Notes: generated by a model from the sequence alone, not told the origin. 51,428 bases of DNA from Gamarada debralockiae (GCA_002803225.1 NXFV01000171.1:1-51428); one strand, 5' to 3'; counted from the first letter of the stretch, positions 1 to 10,572 are shown. Numbers and translations are program-made.

Positions 1-3
1 TAG

Positions 4-47
4 ACTAGCGCCATATGCACCTCAGTATCAGGGTCGTCATAACAACA
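4..47. repeat. 44-bp dispersed repeat, copy A
   Basis: The stretch beginning actagcgccatatgcacc is repeated at 6253-6296 (41 of 44 bases identical by eye) and in part at 1074-1108 (about 30 of 35 identical). All three copies have the same orientation. Copy A directly precedes coding-like sequence (48-287) and supplies an in-frame TAG at 6-8. Read on the minus strand, copies A and C end in CTAG followed by T, as Helitron 3' ends do, but no full element is visible. Confidence 0.75.
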
Positions 48-287
48 CTCGGTAACAACCCGAAGGCACTTTTCACAGGCGGACCCGCTCTAGCATGGAA
101 ATGGGCGAAGCCAGACGCTCCTCACTGGCAGAAAAAATGCTGGTTCTGGAAACCGGATTTGGAGGACGTTATTGAGGATGCGGAGTGGAGTGTAGGGGGT
201 GGGTTACGTCTGTTATTACAGGGGGTTACTGAGGAGAGGAAAGAAGAGCTGAGACAGGGCATGATTTTGTTTCCTGCTTCGAAGTAG
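15..287 (+). pseudogene. Truncated C-terminal coding fragment, family unknown
   Basis: An open frame gives about 90 residues, of which only those after position 47 look like protein. It is rich in Trp, Lys and acidic residues, with a WKWAKPDAPHW stretch, a CWFWKPDLEDV stretch and an amphipathic EERKEELRQ tail before the stop. The first eleven codons lie inside the 44-bp repeat, and that repeat also carries an in-frame stop, so the true upstream part of the gene is missing or lies elsewhere. I do not recognise the family. It could also be the last exon of a gene starting outside the window if a splice acceptor lies in the repeat. Confidence 0.35.
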
Positions 288-557
288 ATGTGATGCTTTT
301 TCACATGGGAATAGAGAGAATGCGGAATGAGAGATTGATAAATCAATCATGGGTCAGCAAAAGCGAGTGTTGTATGGCCTCATAAAGCGTTCATCTCCCC
401 TTCCTTCCAAAATTAAATGACAACAGTATCACGACTTTTCACCCCTACTTTCACTACGACTTTTCTCTTTCTCTCTCGACGCACAAATACACATTCCACA
501 CCGTTCCTTCTGTGTATCCAGCAGCCCAACAAATTCCACCATGGCCTCCACTAAGTC

Positions 558-1073
558 TCACAAGGCCCCTCCACATACGGCGACCCCGACAGCGCCATCG
601 CCATCTCGGGGATCCGTCCCCTGCAAAAACCCATCATACCCGTTCTGCACACAATTATTATACATTGAATAACAATATCCCCAAACATCTCCCAACGGAT
701 CAATATCGATAATGTCACAGGGATCCAGATTCGCGATGCCAAAAGCGCAAGTCTCGTCTTCGACATACCAGATCTCAGGAGGCTGGATTTTGATGGGGCT
801 TTGTTGGCCATAGAGCCAGCCGTCTGGATTGCTATCTGAGTCTAGGGAGCAGATGTTTGCGCAATCCTCGAAGAAAGAGCGGTCGGACGGGCCCAAACAC
901 TGCTCTATGGCGACGGCCCAGCGGCGGTTTACGGGGGAGGAGCGAGAGGTGATGGGGTGGTGGGGTGGTGGGTGAGTGATAAGGAGTTGAGGGTTGGGAC
1001 GGCGAAGGATTTCGTGACGGCGCCCACGTACAGGGTAGCCAGCAAGTCAGACGAGAGTGGCAAAGAGGAGGTT
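558..1073 (-). pseudogene. Cys-rich secreted-type protein ORF, frameshifted
   Basis: On the minus strand a frame running from about 940 down to the stop at 558 encodes roughly 125 residues with eight cysteines (motifs IEQC, EDCANIC, DETC, DPC, WGYC, NNC, AVC). It is acidic, which fits an extracellular or effector-like protein. There is no convincing ATG in that frame. The sequence just upstream (about 930-1073) reads better in another frame, as a hydrophobic then Pro/Ser/Thr-rich stretch. Joining the two needs a one-base shift in the C-run near 930-940 or an unrecognised splice. The 5' side abuts repeat copy B. I do not recognise the family. Pseudogene status is an inference from the missing start and the shift. 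Confidence 0.4.
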
Positions 1074-1108
1074 ATATGCACCACTGTATCAGGGCTCTCA
1101 TAACAACA
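1074..1108. repeat. 44-bp dispersed repeat, partial copy B
   Basis: Shares atatgcacc, gtatcaggg and ctcataacaaca with copies A and C. It is the most diverged copy, matching over about 35 bases, and lies immediately upstream (in gene sense) of the broken Cys-rich ORF. Confidence 0.6.
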
Positions 1109-1166
1109 GCTGGTGCGGAAACGTACCAACCTAAATTACTTAGCTAATACATCTTATATCCCCCTT

Positions 1167-2650
1167 TCAGGATCTTAACGAGGACCTAGTCCGAGGAGAG
1201 CCATTCCAAGTCAACTTTTTTGCTACACCACCCAGAGTCCTTGCCATCAATCTCTCTTTCTTCTTCCTAACGTTGGCTTCACTTATACTGTCGAGCTGCG
1301 GAAATTCCTTTCCGGCATCCTCTTTCAGGCGCCCGCTGTCCTTCTCATACGGTTCTTTCGATATCCACTGGGTCCAGAACTCAATCCTCTCAAGAATGAC
1401 TTCAAAGTCCACATTTGTGAACCACTCATTATGGCTCTTCAAACAGCCATGACAAGCAGGCTCGAAGACCCTGTAGTCCTTTAACTCAGCATGTATCAGC
1501 TTTTCTACCCTCGCCACATTCCTCACTTCAACAGGGGAACGGTACTGTTCCTCGGCGATGTGTTTACAATCAGCTTCCCACTCGCTAATGCGTAAATCAA
1601 CGTCGCGAGTCGTATACCCTATTTTCCATACGCCGAAACTAGCCTGGTTCCAGTACACGTAGAGGTACCCACTGCTAAGTTCATCCGTGGAAAGAGGTTT
1701 ATTTTCTTGCGTTTTGACCCATTCATTCGCACTTAAATCAGAAGATCCAGGTGCGATATACGGAAGGAACTCGGGCAAATACCGTGATGCCGTCGTCGGC
1801 AGTTCGCGCAACTTACTGACTTCATCTCGGATATCGTCGCGTTGATGAATACAGACGGCGAGATTTGTCAGCTTAGTGAGCTGAATGACCCATCTTAGTG
1901 TGTTGACAGTGTTGTCAATATCCATTTCCGCAAGATCGGTAAGAAGTTCCCTGATCCTCTCCCGGGTGTGGGTAGTTTTAGGGGGGATCTTCCATCCGCA
2001 TCTTAAACCATCTTTTCTGTTTGCAAGACACAAAGCCGGTTGGCGACGAAACCTTTTCATAGCGTTGCAGTCTGGGATGATTTCGTTGAACTTGTAGAGG
2101 GCAGAGACAAAGTGACGGACATTGACATTAGACCAGCGAAGACTGCTTGACAACGAAACACCAGATGATTGAAATTGTAGCTTGTTGGTGACTGGTCCAT
2201 TATTCTTAGGCGTGGATTTATCATTGTCATTTCCGCTATGACTGCTGGGAGCATCGTCTTGCGAAACAAAGAGGACAGCATCCCAGGCTATACCCGACCA
2301 TTCTGTGTGCTTGATCTTAGCAAAAAATGCAAAATGCTTGAATGACACTACTGACTTGAGGCATGAAAAGGCAAAGCTTCCAAGCCCGCAGAAAGATTTG
2401 AATCTCTAGCATTGCCAACAACATGCCGAGGGTTCGTTATACTCCCAGGGTTCTCACTTCCTTGTTTGACCTTTTTAACCTTCAATGCAAGTACACTCTC
2501 TTCGTCCTCCTCTTCATTCCGTCTCTTTTTGGGGGTAATGCCGGCAGGGGCAGGTGAGACACACGATTTGTTCGTTACCTGGACGGTCAGTGATAAGCGC
2601 GAGAAATGCTCTGCCAGGTCCAATCCATCGTTGCACAATAGGAGCTCCAT
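1167..2650 (-). CDS. T5orf172 / GIY-YIG-type (DUF1766-like) protein
   Basis: The C-terminal half carries the hallmarks of the T5orf172 branch of the GIY-YIG superfamily. These are YLYVYW, then WKIGYTTRDVDLRISEW, then a VEKLIHAEL helix, an Arg-containing loop, a C..C pair (PACHGCLKSHNEWF) and an EWF motif. Upstream is a Cys/Gly/Arg patch (CLANRKDGLRCGW) typical of fungal members. A separate frame from ATG 2650 encodes a basic-acidic N-terminus with KKRR next to EEEDEE, a possible nuclear signal. A consistent two-exon model is 2650-2458 plus 2302-1167 (442 aa). Its intron has a strong GTGAGA donor and a GCTAAG..ACACAG end, but at 155 nt it is longer than the others here. Function is unknown. 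Nuclease-like activity is possible from the fold but unproven. Confidence 0.65.
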
Positions 2651-3449
2651 CAGGTCATCACAATACGGGGTAAGGATAATTTTACTAGCTTCTTAATTGA
2701 CTAGTACGTGATACAAATAAGGGGAAAAGACGGCGTGGCGACGCGCTCGAAGCGATCAACGCGTGAGCGCGTCGACGCTAGTCTTAATACGGCATGTTGA
2801 TTCACATGATCACTTCCGTGTACCTTATTGGCTGTGTTTTGTGTAGCCTTGTAGATTCTCATGGAGGGAGTTCTTTTGAGGAGATGGCGATTTTCGATTA
2901 CTCTAAGGCTAATAACCTTATTTAATGTCTAGTTGTGAACGGGGCCATTTTAATTAAGTGGAACAGAGATATATTTATCTACAGTACGATAAGACATAAC
3001 AACTCTAGCTTCCTCCGAAAAGCAGAAGGGCTTGAGCCCTCAATGGCGACTAGATATACTGCCGTACAATATGACTCTAGTTATCCATCAATATGCGATT
3101 TGACGTGACTTGAAAATCCTCAATTGGGACTCGGAGCCTTCAGATTAAGTGAATGACGCATGACGTTTGAACTTTTCCTCGCTCTGCTTCTGTTCGCTTT
3201 CACCAATTTCAAACTTTGACATCTCGACAGCTCCCGCCGTTCAAAGCGTTCAATCCTTTCCCTAGTTTAATCTCTCCAAGATCTTTGCAGAAGCCTTGAA
3301 AGCATTTAGTGCCTTCTTTAAACTTCGGTTTAGAAGCTGTACGAATCTTTTGGATCCCATCTTATTGCCTCCTTCACGGTTGCGATCTTTAATCAGAAAT
3401 CATTCCATCAAGAGAAATAGATACATTTGTGCAATACCTTTGACCCAAA
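2651..3449. other. Intergenic, with GC hairpin
   Basis: No coding signal. At 2739-2774 a perfect 10-bp inverted repeat (CGACGCGCTC / GAGCGCGTCG) is separated by 16 nt whose last six bases are ACGCGT. The pyrimidine-rich stretch from about 3180 could be a leader for the ORF at 3450. Confidence 0.4.
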
Positions 3450-3937
3450 ATGGAGAACTCTTCCAAGAACTTCCGGATAGTGGCGAGCAGTTGTTATCTC
3501 AACCCGGCAATTCTTCAAGTCCTGCAGATATATCAGCGGAGGGCTTGCTACCATCTGCAGAGGTTGACGACAGCAAGCATCTCAGGGTCAACACGGATCC
3601 CGCTTCAAAACTCCCTGAGTTGCCTTTGGAATCAAGGCTAAGGTCTATCGGCTGGGCTTCCTTGGTTCGCGACATGTTGCCCAGGAAATTCTTTGCTTCC
3701 AAGAGAAGATAGAAATCATGGGTCCCTTGCCTGTTACTCTATACGTCAGCAGAAAGAGTCGAGAGGAACTCTCAAGCATTATCTAGCTAATTTTCGACAA
3801 GACGCTCTGGATACTCCACGAGAAGAGGAACATCCTTCTTGAACCCGGCCAAAGACGTTTTGTACGCCCAGTACTCACATTAGTATCGTCTCAAATCGGT
3901 CCCTATTCATCGGCAACTACGGATCGGGTTTAACATG
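3450..3937 (+). pseudogene. Degenerate coding region, family unknown
   Basis: An ATG at 3450 in good context (cccaaaATGG) opens a 63-residue frame (MENSSKNFRIVASS...). Another frame from 3619 reads like protein for 55 codons (VAFGIKAKVYRLGFLGSRHV...), meets a TAG at about 3781, then stays open in the same frame for another 50 codons (LIFDKTLWILHEKRNILLEP...) to a TAA. This pattern suggests a gene broken by a frame change and a nonsense codon. Convergent to it, a 40-codon minus-strand ORF (4074-3952, starting MDDVDPLFESDFE) may be a first exon. I do not recognise either product. Confidence 0.3.
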
Positions 3938-4206
3938 AGCTCGAAGGAGGCTTAAAATGAGGTCATTGAACTTCTTCGACATTTTATTCCTCCAACAATA
4001 GGGTTGATAAGACGGTGAATTGTATTGGAGGTAGTTTCAAAATCGGATTCAAAGAGGGGGTCAACATCATCCATTTTAAACGATAATATTTTCGAGAACT
4101 AGAGACTGCGATGGTACTCATGGTCTGAATCTCTAGCAATTTGGAAGAGGCCGCTATAGATTTGAGGAAGTTGGTTTCAGAGGGGAAAGGTTGTCGGAGG
4201 GTTAGC

Positions 4207-5239
4207 TTAGAGCGCAAGGGGCTGATTCAGGTCTATGTCCATCCCAATTGAAAGCTGAGGCACTTGCGTGTAATTCGACTGTCGCAAAGTATATCTCGTA
4301 TCCTGCAAGGCCTGAATCTCGTCAATACGTGGCCCTCTTACAAAATCGTACTAAAAACTCGCCTGAAGATATGATGGGTTCGGAAACCGTTTCATAGTTT
4401 CTAGAAACGCCCATGACATCGCTCCCTCAGCCATCCCACCAATATTGGTATCCGCACTTGTCTGGTCATCCCTACATCCCGAGAACATCGTCACCATCTT
4501 ATGTTCTTGCTGATACGCGGCATAATCTCCTTCACCCAGCCCCTCCTCCTCACCCCAGTGCTTGAAGCTGCGAAAGAACGATGTCGCGCCAGCATAGAGG
4601 TCCCTCGCTTCAGCCATCTTGTTAAAGCTAAATCCCCCCCTAAAAAGATCGTTTGCTTCACTGAGAAGGTGCGCTCCTTGCCTGAGGTTGTCCAGCAAGT
4701 TGATATTGCCATCATCATCGCTACGGTACACAAAGGGGAGTTCGAGCGCGGACCCGGAGTGGCAGCAGTCTAGGATCACGAACAAAGTGCTATTTGGAGG
4801 AAGGCGAGAGACCAAATGCTCGTGCAGTGTGTCGCTGTCTATCTGTCCGCGCACCTGAAAGTCTACGGGGCAGATGGTGTCGAGGAGGCCGGAAGGATGG
4901 TTTCCTGTTGGGTCACGGACTTGGCCGCCGTGACCAGAATAGTGGAAGAAATTGCAGGTACCAGGCTCGCTCACTAGCCAGTCGATAGCTGCCTGCAGCA
5001 CGTTAGCAGATTTTGAAAGATGGTTTGAAGTAGGTGAGGTCTACGAGGATGTTATGCCCGCTGGGGTAGTATGGTCCCCGGTAGTCATCACGGAGAATGA
5101 CTTGCGAGCGTGGATCATTAGAGTATCCTCGGTAGCTTAGGAATTCAGCGACATTTCGAACGTCCTGATGGCATCCATTCAGTTGATGCTGACTGCCCGT
5201 ATAGTTGATGCCAATGAGCAGGGACTTCTTCCGATACAT
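4207..5239 (-). CDS. Metacaspase (C14), with internal TAG stop
   Basis: A caspase-fold Arg/Lys-specific peptidase of the fungal metacaspase family. Exon 1 is 5239-5045 (KKSLLIGINYTGS... start of the p20 unit). The intron 5044-4993 has GTAGAC, branch TGCTAAC and CAG. Exon 2 starts at 4992. The catalytic dyad is complete: His86 in HYSGHGGQ and Cys142 in DCCHSG. The p10-like part has the CRDDQTSAD and EGAMSWAF signatures. The frame then meets TAG at 4353-4351 (278 aa). After the TAG the same frame continues for 47 codons to TAA at 4209-4207, and this tail (TQVPQLSIGMDIDL) resembles the usual metacaspase C-terminus. There is no N-terminal Pro/Gln-rich prodomain. The TAG differs from CAG by a C-to-T change. 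A truncated product, readthrough, or a pseudogene are all possible. Confidence 0.85.
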
Positions 5240-6252
5240 GATCAACGGCGAGATGAGTTAGAGAACTTCAGGTTAATGACCTTCGATGTGATAGGGAAAT
5301 ATCCGAGAATTGCCAAGACTTATGGTAATGCAAATGGATCTAGAGGTTGAGGAAAACAGATACGACCGTGATCGTTATAATTAGTAATGCCATGCGGCCG
5401 CCTGTTCCTAATATAGAACACGTGTGAACCTAATCAATGTTTAAGTAAGACAAAGTAATTGAAAAGAATAATAATAAAGCATTAATATAATATAAACTAT
5501 ATCAGACCTATAACAATCTCGATATATTACTTCAATAATTATACTGCAGTTCTTTACAAGTTTATAACTGTATCTTTAAATAGAGGTGCACGACACGACT
5601 ATTTCCAGACCGGAAAGGCGAAAGCCATAGGCAAATATTGAATCCCCATCAGCAACCACCTTCAGTCGCGAGTGAATTCAGAGATGACAATTCTCGCGGA
5701 CTTTCAAAACCTCGCCAGAGGCTTCCACATTTAAACATAGCACATTGACGAAAGCCTTCCGTGCCTCAACGTTGCAATTCGCAACTGTGTACGTCGTGAG
5801 CCGGGATGACGACTTGATTCAGATTCACAATCTCGAATCGCAGGCTGATTGAGACATCCGGGGGATCTGCTGGCGATCTCCCGCCGGAATCAAGCTTACG
5901 GGCTGAATTCCACGGTCCCCTGCGAAGTGGCTTTTTATCCCGTTAGTGAATCGATAACGCCATTAGCGGGCAACAACCACACAACTGATCACTCCAAACC
6001 CCTTCCTTTTTGAGACCCGTCTGCTATATCCTACAAGCTTAAATGCTGTCTGTATAGCTTGATCCCTGTTGGCAGGTCTATAGTACAGGTACGGTGATAT
6101 CTAGTAAGACGTACTATACGGGGTCCGAAATCGGCAACCGATATGCTATCGGAGACCGAAGCGCTAGATTCAAGCTGTAGATATAAGGGAAGGGTTGTAC
6201 TTCGTATGAAAGGGTAGAGATTTTGAATTGAAGCCTTTGAAGCCTATTTTGT
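5240..6252. other. Intergenic, AT-rich core
   Basis: No gene seen. The stretch 5440-5580 is strongly AT-rich (attaatataatataaacta-like), resembling RIP-degraded DNA or an old element. The remainder is of ordinary composition without coding signal. Confidence 0.35.
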
Positions 6253-6296
6253 ACTAGCGCCATATGCACCTTAGTATCAGGGTACTCATAACAACA
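6253..6296. repeat. 44-bp dispersed repeat, copy C
   Basis: Nearly identical to copy A at 4-47 (three mismatches). It begins where the homology of the minus-strand mariner transposase fragment ends, so it marks the break in that gene. Confidence 0.75.
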
Positions 6297-6881
6297 ATCC
6301 CCACAGTCTAGGATCGAGCTCTGGCGCAACCGAAGGAATATGTCGAACGCAACGTGCTGGTGAAAAGGCGAGGTCCAGAGCCATTGCTCGAGCTGTCGGC
6401 GCTTAGGCGTATTGATCTTTGGTTTCCTTCCGTACCTCGACTTTTGTAGAGTAAGTCGTAGAGTGTCTTTAGCAACTCGAATCTTATGGTCTGTAAACCC
6501 ATACTTTGCTCGTATCTTGTAAAATGGAACGTTAAAATCAAGGGTTGTCTTGAAGTAGATTCGACCGCTACGGCTCATAGAACAAGAGTATCATCTTTGG
6601 GGAGTATGTATAGTATTAACTTGAGAGTCTGGATCAAGAGAAGGAGGCTCACTAGGACGTGGACCTATCCGAGAGTCCCAGGACTGCGTAGAGGCTCGAG
6701 AGGTACGCCTAGGGATATCCTGAGAGTCAGAAATCTCATAAATACAGGGTGTTTTTTGGTGTAGAAAGTAAGGCTTGGATATCCATTGTTGTGATAGTTG
6801 TAGAGGTTGTATAGTGCTGGTGATATAACAGTGAGAATCCGATGATTTTCTTAAACCCGGCAGAATCGAGTCACTCAACAC
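6297..6881 (-). pseudogene. Tc1/mariner transposase N-terminal remnant
   Basis: The minus frame from ATG 6578 encodes a helix-turn-helix DNA-binding region: KIRAKYGFTDHKIRVAKDTLR, then a GRKPKINTPKRRQLEQWL block, then SPFHQHVAF. This is the layout of the N-terminal domain of fungal Tc1/mariner transposases (RGRPxKI-TPxRRxLxxWL-SPSHRH). The upstream sequence (6591-6881) is a Pro/Ser-rich stretch in a shifted frame, as in the N-terminal leader of such proteins. The catalytic DDE domain is absent because the homology stops at the 44-bp repeat. This is a dead fragment; no terminal inverted repeats were found around it. Confidence 0.65.
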
Positions 6882-7422
6882 GAGTTTCTATCTTCAGATC
6901 CTCACCAATGAAAAATTCACGATTCGTGTAGTAGGATCTAGAAGAATCTATGTGTTTGATTGGCTGAAAAGCTTGGTAAGCACAGATGGTAACCTCTTGT
7001 CTGAACAGGGATTTACGGTTTACTTAGGAGGATGGGAAGTGCATTAACGCGCTGCGTGCAAGGTTTCAGGCACGGGTCGGGAGAACAACACGGACGGATC
7101 ACACTCCTAACTGACTTGTCGGCAGAACAGCAATTTCCCCTCAACTCTCCTAAGACCCCATGTGCTGTGGGATAACATTTGGCATTCGAGAAGAATCTAG
7201 GCATTGAGTCGATACGGCTCACACGTTTCAATACTTTGAAACGTGGGGCATGAATCATGCATCTGAACCTCGGAACCTCGCGCTTGTTTCGAGTGATACT
7301 TTGCACTGCCTGTTGCTTGTGAGTTATGGTCTAAGCCATTTATAAGTTCGCCATGTCAATTTACTTGAGTCAAATCTTCTTCCTGTCAATTTCCTCACTG
7401 CTTTCAAAACGAAATCAGCACC
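6882..7422. other. Intergenic, with inverted repeat
   Basis: No convincing gene. A perfect 10-bp inverted repeat CACGTTTCAA / TTGAAACGTG with a 4-nt spacer sits at 7222-7245. It lies upstream of the membrane-protein gene and may be a regulatory operator or a small hairpin. Confidence 0.4.
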
Positions 7423-8549
7423 ATGCCGAACGACAGCGTGGGGTCAGCCGCCTCGTGCACTGACTTCCCTGGGCTTCAGTATGAACTTCGAACTAAAAAA
7501 AAAAGAATTGCCATATTTTGGAGTATGGTTCTGCTGGATTCCATGATTATTCCTGTTCTGTTGTACTTTGCGCTTTGGAAAAGTGGTTTGAGTCATAGCA
7601 CAGGTGAGATATGACTTGACGATATGCGCGAACTGGATAATAAAACCGTAACAAGTATACAACATCATATCGGCCACTTTAGCAGGGACCTTGGTTTTGG
7701 AGTACGTTCAGAGGTTGTGGAGGTTGGGTAAGAAAAATTCCACTTGCCGAGTCAGCGGAACGAAGAGGTTATACGTGAGTATTTATCTGTATCTCCAGCT
7801 TCCAATGATAGAGCTGATTATCGGCCCGTAAGATGGACTCCACCCAATACATGCTTTCAATATCTTTAATCGTCGTGATTATACTTGTCACTCTCGGAAG
7901 TATCCCTAAAAAGCCCAAGATCCGAGCGCTGGCTATGATCGCGCCATCATTCATCTTGATCTCCGGCCTACAGCTTCTTTTCATCGACTCCCTACGCCTC
8001 TGTGGATTCCGAGCTCCAATCAGACTCTCATCGATTCCGCGAAAGGGAGTTATACGCCCTGCAATCTACTTGATCATTGAAGATGTGACGGCTGTTGACG
8101 GAGGAGGTGGAACGGCGTATCGAGAGCGTCTGGAAAGGAGGTACAATACCAGTCCTTATTTCAGAGATCTACTTCATTTCCTCTCGCTTTTCTGGTCCCT
8201 CTCTGCTATCGCTGTTGGAGCTGCTACAGCAATTGCCGTCCTTGCGGCCGAGAGGGATATTGCATATGTTGTAAGCATTTCAGTGTTTCTCGAACTGATT
8301 TTGTTCGGGCTGACGCAGACAGTAGATCGGATGGTGTGTACCTTTCGCTTGGGCCGGACTATGGGCGTGTCTTACTCTGAACATTGTCAAGTACGAGTTG
8401 CAGATGGAGAGGGAGGCGTGGCGTATGAAGATCCAAGACAAGAACACAGCTTGGATATAGTCCCTATTGCAGCAGCGATTGATGAGAACTCGTGGGTTAG
8501 AAAAGGAAAGAAAAAGAAAAAGAAGGGGTTTATCAACTCAGTCAAATAA
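7423..8549 (+). CDS. Uncharacterised fungal multi-pass membrane protein
   Basis: Three exons, 7423-7603, 7656-7774 and 7833-8549, give a clean 338-residue product (introns 52 and 58 nt, GTGAGA and GTGAGT donors). Splicing restores family-typical blocks: YELRTKKKRIAIFW before a first membrane segment, EYVQRLWRL then STCRVSGTKRLYMD, and a SSIPRKGVIRPAIYLIIEDVTAVDGGGGTAYR block. The rest is Phe/Leu/Ile-rich membrane helices, about six or seven in all. I recognise this as a common but uncharacterised fungal membrane family. The C-terminus ends in a poly-basic KGKKKKKK tail. No function can be assigned. The intact reading frame contrasts with the decayed genes to its right. Confidence 0.8.
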
Positions 8550-9389
8550 TTCTCATCAATCACTGCTGCGATTAGTTTCCATACTCGGTTCTTCAACTCT
8601 CATCCTGATGGTTGTCAAAAACTTACAGATCTCAGAAATCACACTGTGAAGAGGCAAGTGCGCGGAATAAAAATACAACACAATGCTCACTTCCAAATTC
8701 CGAAGACAAAAACACTCTTTTCGAAATCAACTGACGTTTTCCGAAGGAGAGCTCAATTAGAATCATACCGATCCAAGCTCGCGATCCTAGGTTCTATTTA
8801 AAGGCAATATCGTGCCAATATGCTCCTTCATTATATCAGATGGAAAGAGAGTAGCGATACCGAAACGGCGCAACAGCAACGGCGCGTTTGAATCCGATTC
8901 GGACTCAGCTGCGCAGTCGTTTCCACATTTTAGACTTCCGCTCAAAGCATGACAAGGATCCGCTGCCCAGTCATTCAGGCGCACGCTTTGACAGCACCCA
9001 ACCCCGAAAGTGTTACGTATTTTAGGATGTGGTATGCCTACTCATGCGTTTGCTTGGTGAGCCTGCGATCTTCATTCGAAAAAGAGGTGTAAATTGACGG
9101 GACGTTGACCGCCATACAGTACCTGGGGAACAACACCCTCGCAGACGATCGCAACAACATCCCATGGTCCACAGTGAAACCTTATCAGTAATTTCGGTTT
9201 TCGAAAAGCCGGCTCTGACATCCTATCTGCTCACTTACGAGGGCTCTTGCGTGAACTGCAGCCCAGCAGGTATAGAGAATTGCCATTTCCCATCTCCCAT
9301 CCTTTCAGTTCCAATATTAGATCATCATCTCTTTGAGTTCCTTTCGGAGTTGAGCCAACCAAGCTTTCGCATACAATTGTCGTTTACCA
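8550..9389. other. Intergenic, nothing recognised
   Basis: No coding or structural signal stood out. The last 200 bases presumably held the promoter of the RTA1 pseudogene. Confidence 0.4.
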
Positions 9390-10472
9390 TGGCTAACCGC
9401 ACTTCAACCCACGGCGGTAACACGGCCCTGATCCTGAACCCTGATCTTTGCACCTTACAGGCCTGCAATCTCAGTCTTAGAGAACTTACCTATTTGCCAA
9501 GCGTTTGTGGAGATACCATTTGGGTTGGAATATTTGGTATTCTTCTGCCAGTTCAGATCTTTCAAGGGGTCAGATATAAAACCTGGGCTTCATAGCCGCA
9601 ATGCTTCTCGGCATCTCACTTAAGATACTTGGATACGTTACATGAATCCTTCTTCTTTACAATATTTTCGACAAAGATGACTCCGTCTTGTATCTCATCT
9701 TCCTCACGATCGCCCCGGCTTTCCTTTCAGCTCGCATCTACGTCTCCTTTCCAGAACTGTCGGCCTTTACCCACCAGGCCCGTCTAGATTGGCGTCCCAG
9801 AACACACACAATTGTCTTTTGTTCGTCAGGCCTCGTCAGTTTGGATTTGCAAGGCGTCGGAGGCGCACTTGCCTCAACAGCCGATACCCAAAGCGGCGTA
9901 TGAGCTCTCAAACACTTTCAAAGTCTGAAACTATCAGAACAGGTCGATACAAGAACGGATATCATGATCGTTGGTTTGATCTTCCAAGTCGTATCTCTCG
10001 TCATCTTCATAGCGCTATATAGCGATTTCGCATGGCGCTTCTGTAAGAACCGCGACTAGCGGAATACCGAAAACGCTGCGATATATGGATCATGGCTCTT
10101 CAAGGCCTTCCTTGTTGATAGGGCTCCTTGAACTTGAATACCCCAATACTAAAAGCGTCCGAAATTGACAATCATACAGCTCTTGCGGTTACAACACTAG
10201 CAATCACCGGTCGCAGCATTTTCCGTGCGATAGAACTTTCTGGAGGATTTTCGGGCGAAATGGCCAACGACGAAGTCTTGTTCATAATTTTGGAACCGCC
10301 AATGATCTTGATTGCTGTTATTGTCCTCACAGTGTGCCACCCAGGAGAGTGTTTTCAGGGTGCATGGTCGGGGGCAGGACCAATTCGGATACGAAAGGCA
10401 GGCAAGAGTTGTTTTCAAGAGATTTTAGCGACGCTGATACTTTACGAGCTGGCGGAGACGAGGGCGCGGAGC
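9390..10472 (+). pseudogene. RTA1-like lipid-translocating exporter, pseudogene
   Basis: Pieces of the RTA1 family (seven membrane segments; resistance to 7-aminocholesterol and similar compounds in yeast) follow in order but in changing frames. The start is ATG 9390 (CTLQACNLS, then TYLPSVCGDTIW..., VQGVRYKTW-like). A one-base loss near 9583-9590 turns the expected WGFIAAM into a stop. TGA at 9643-9645 replaces the Arg of GYVTR. Then come LYLIFLTIAPAFLSARIYV, RPRTHTIVF, VGGALASTADTQSGV with a [42 protein letters not shown] and [15 protein letters not shown]. Several lesions are C-to-T type. Short introns could remove some breaks but not all. Dead gene. Confidence 0.75.
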
Positions 10473-10572
10473 TAGAAACCTTCTCAAAGGAAGTGTAAGA
10501 AAAGGAAGGCTTGGGGCAAGATCTTCCGACGAATGAGACTCAAGTGAAAAACAAAAATAGATAATAGTACTT

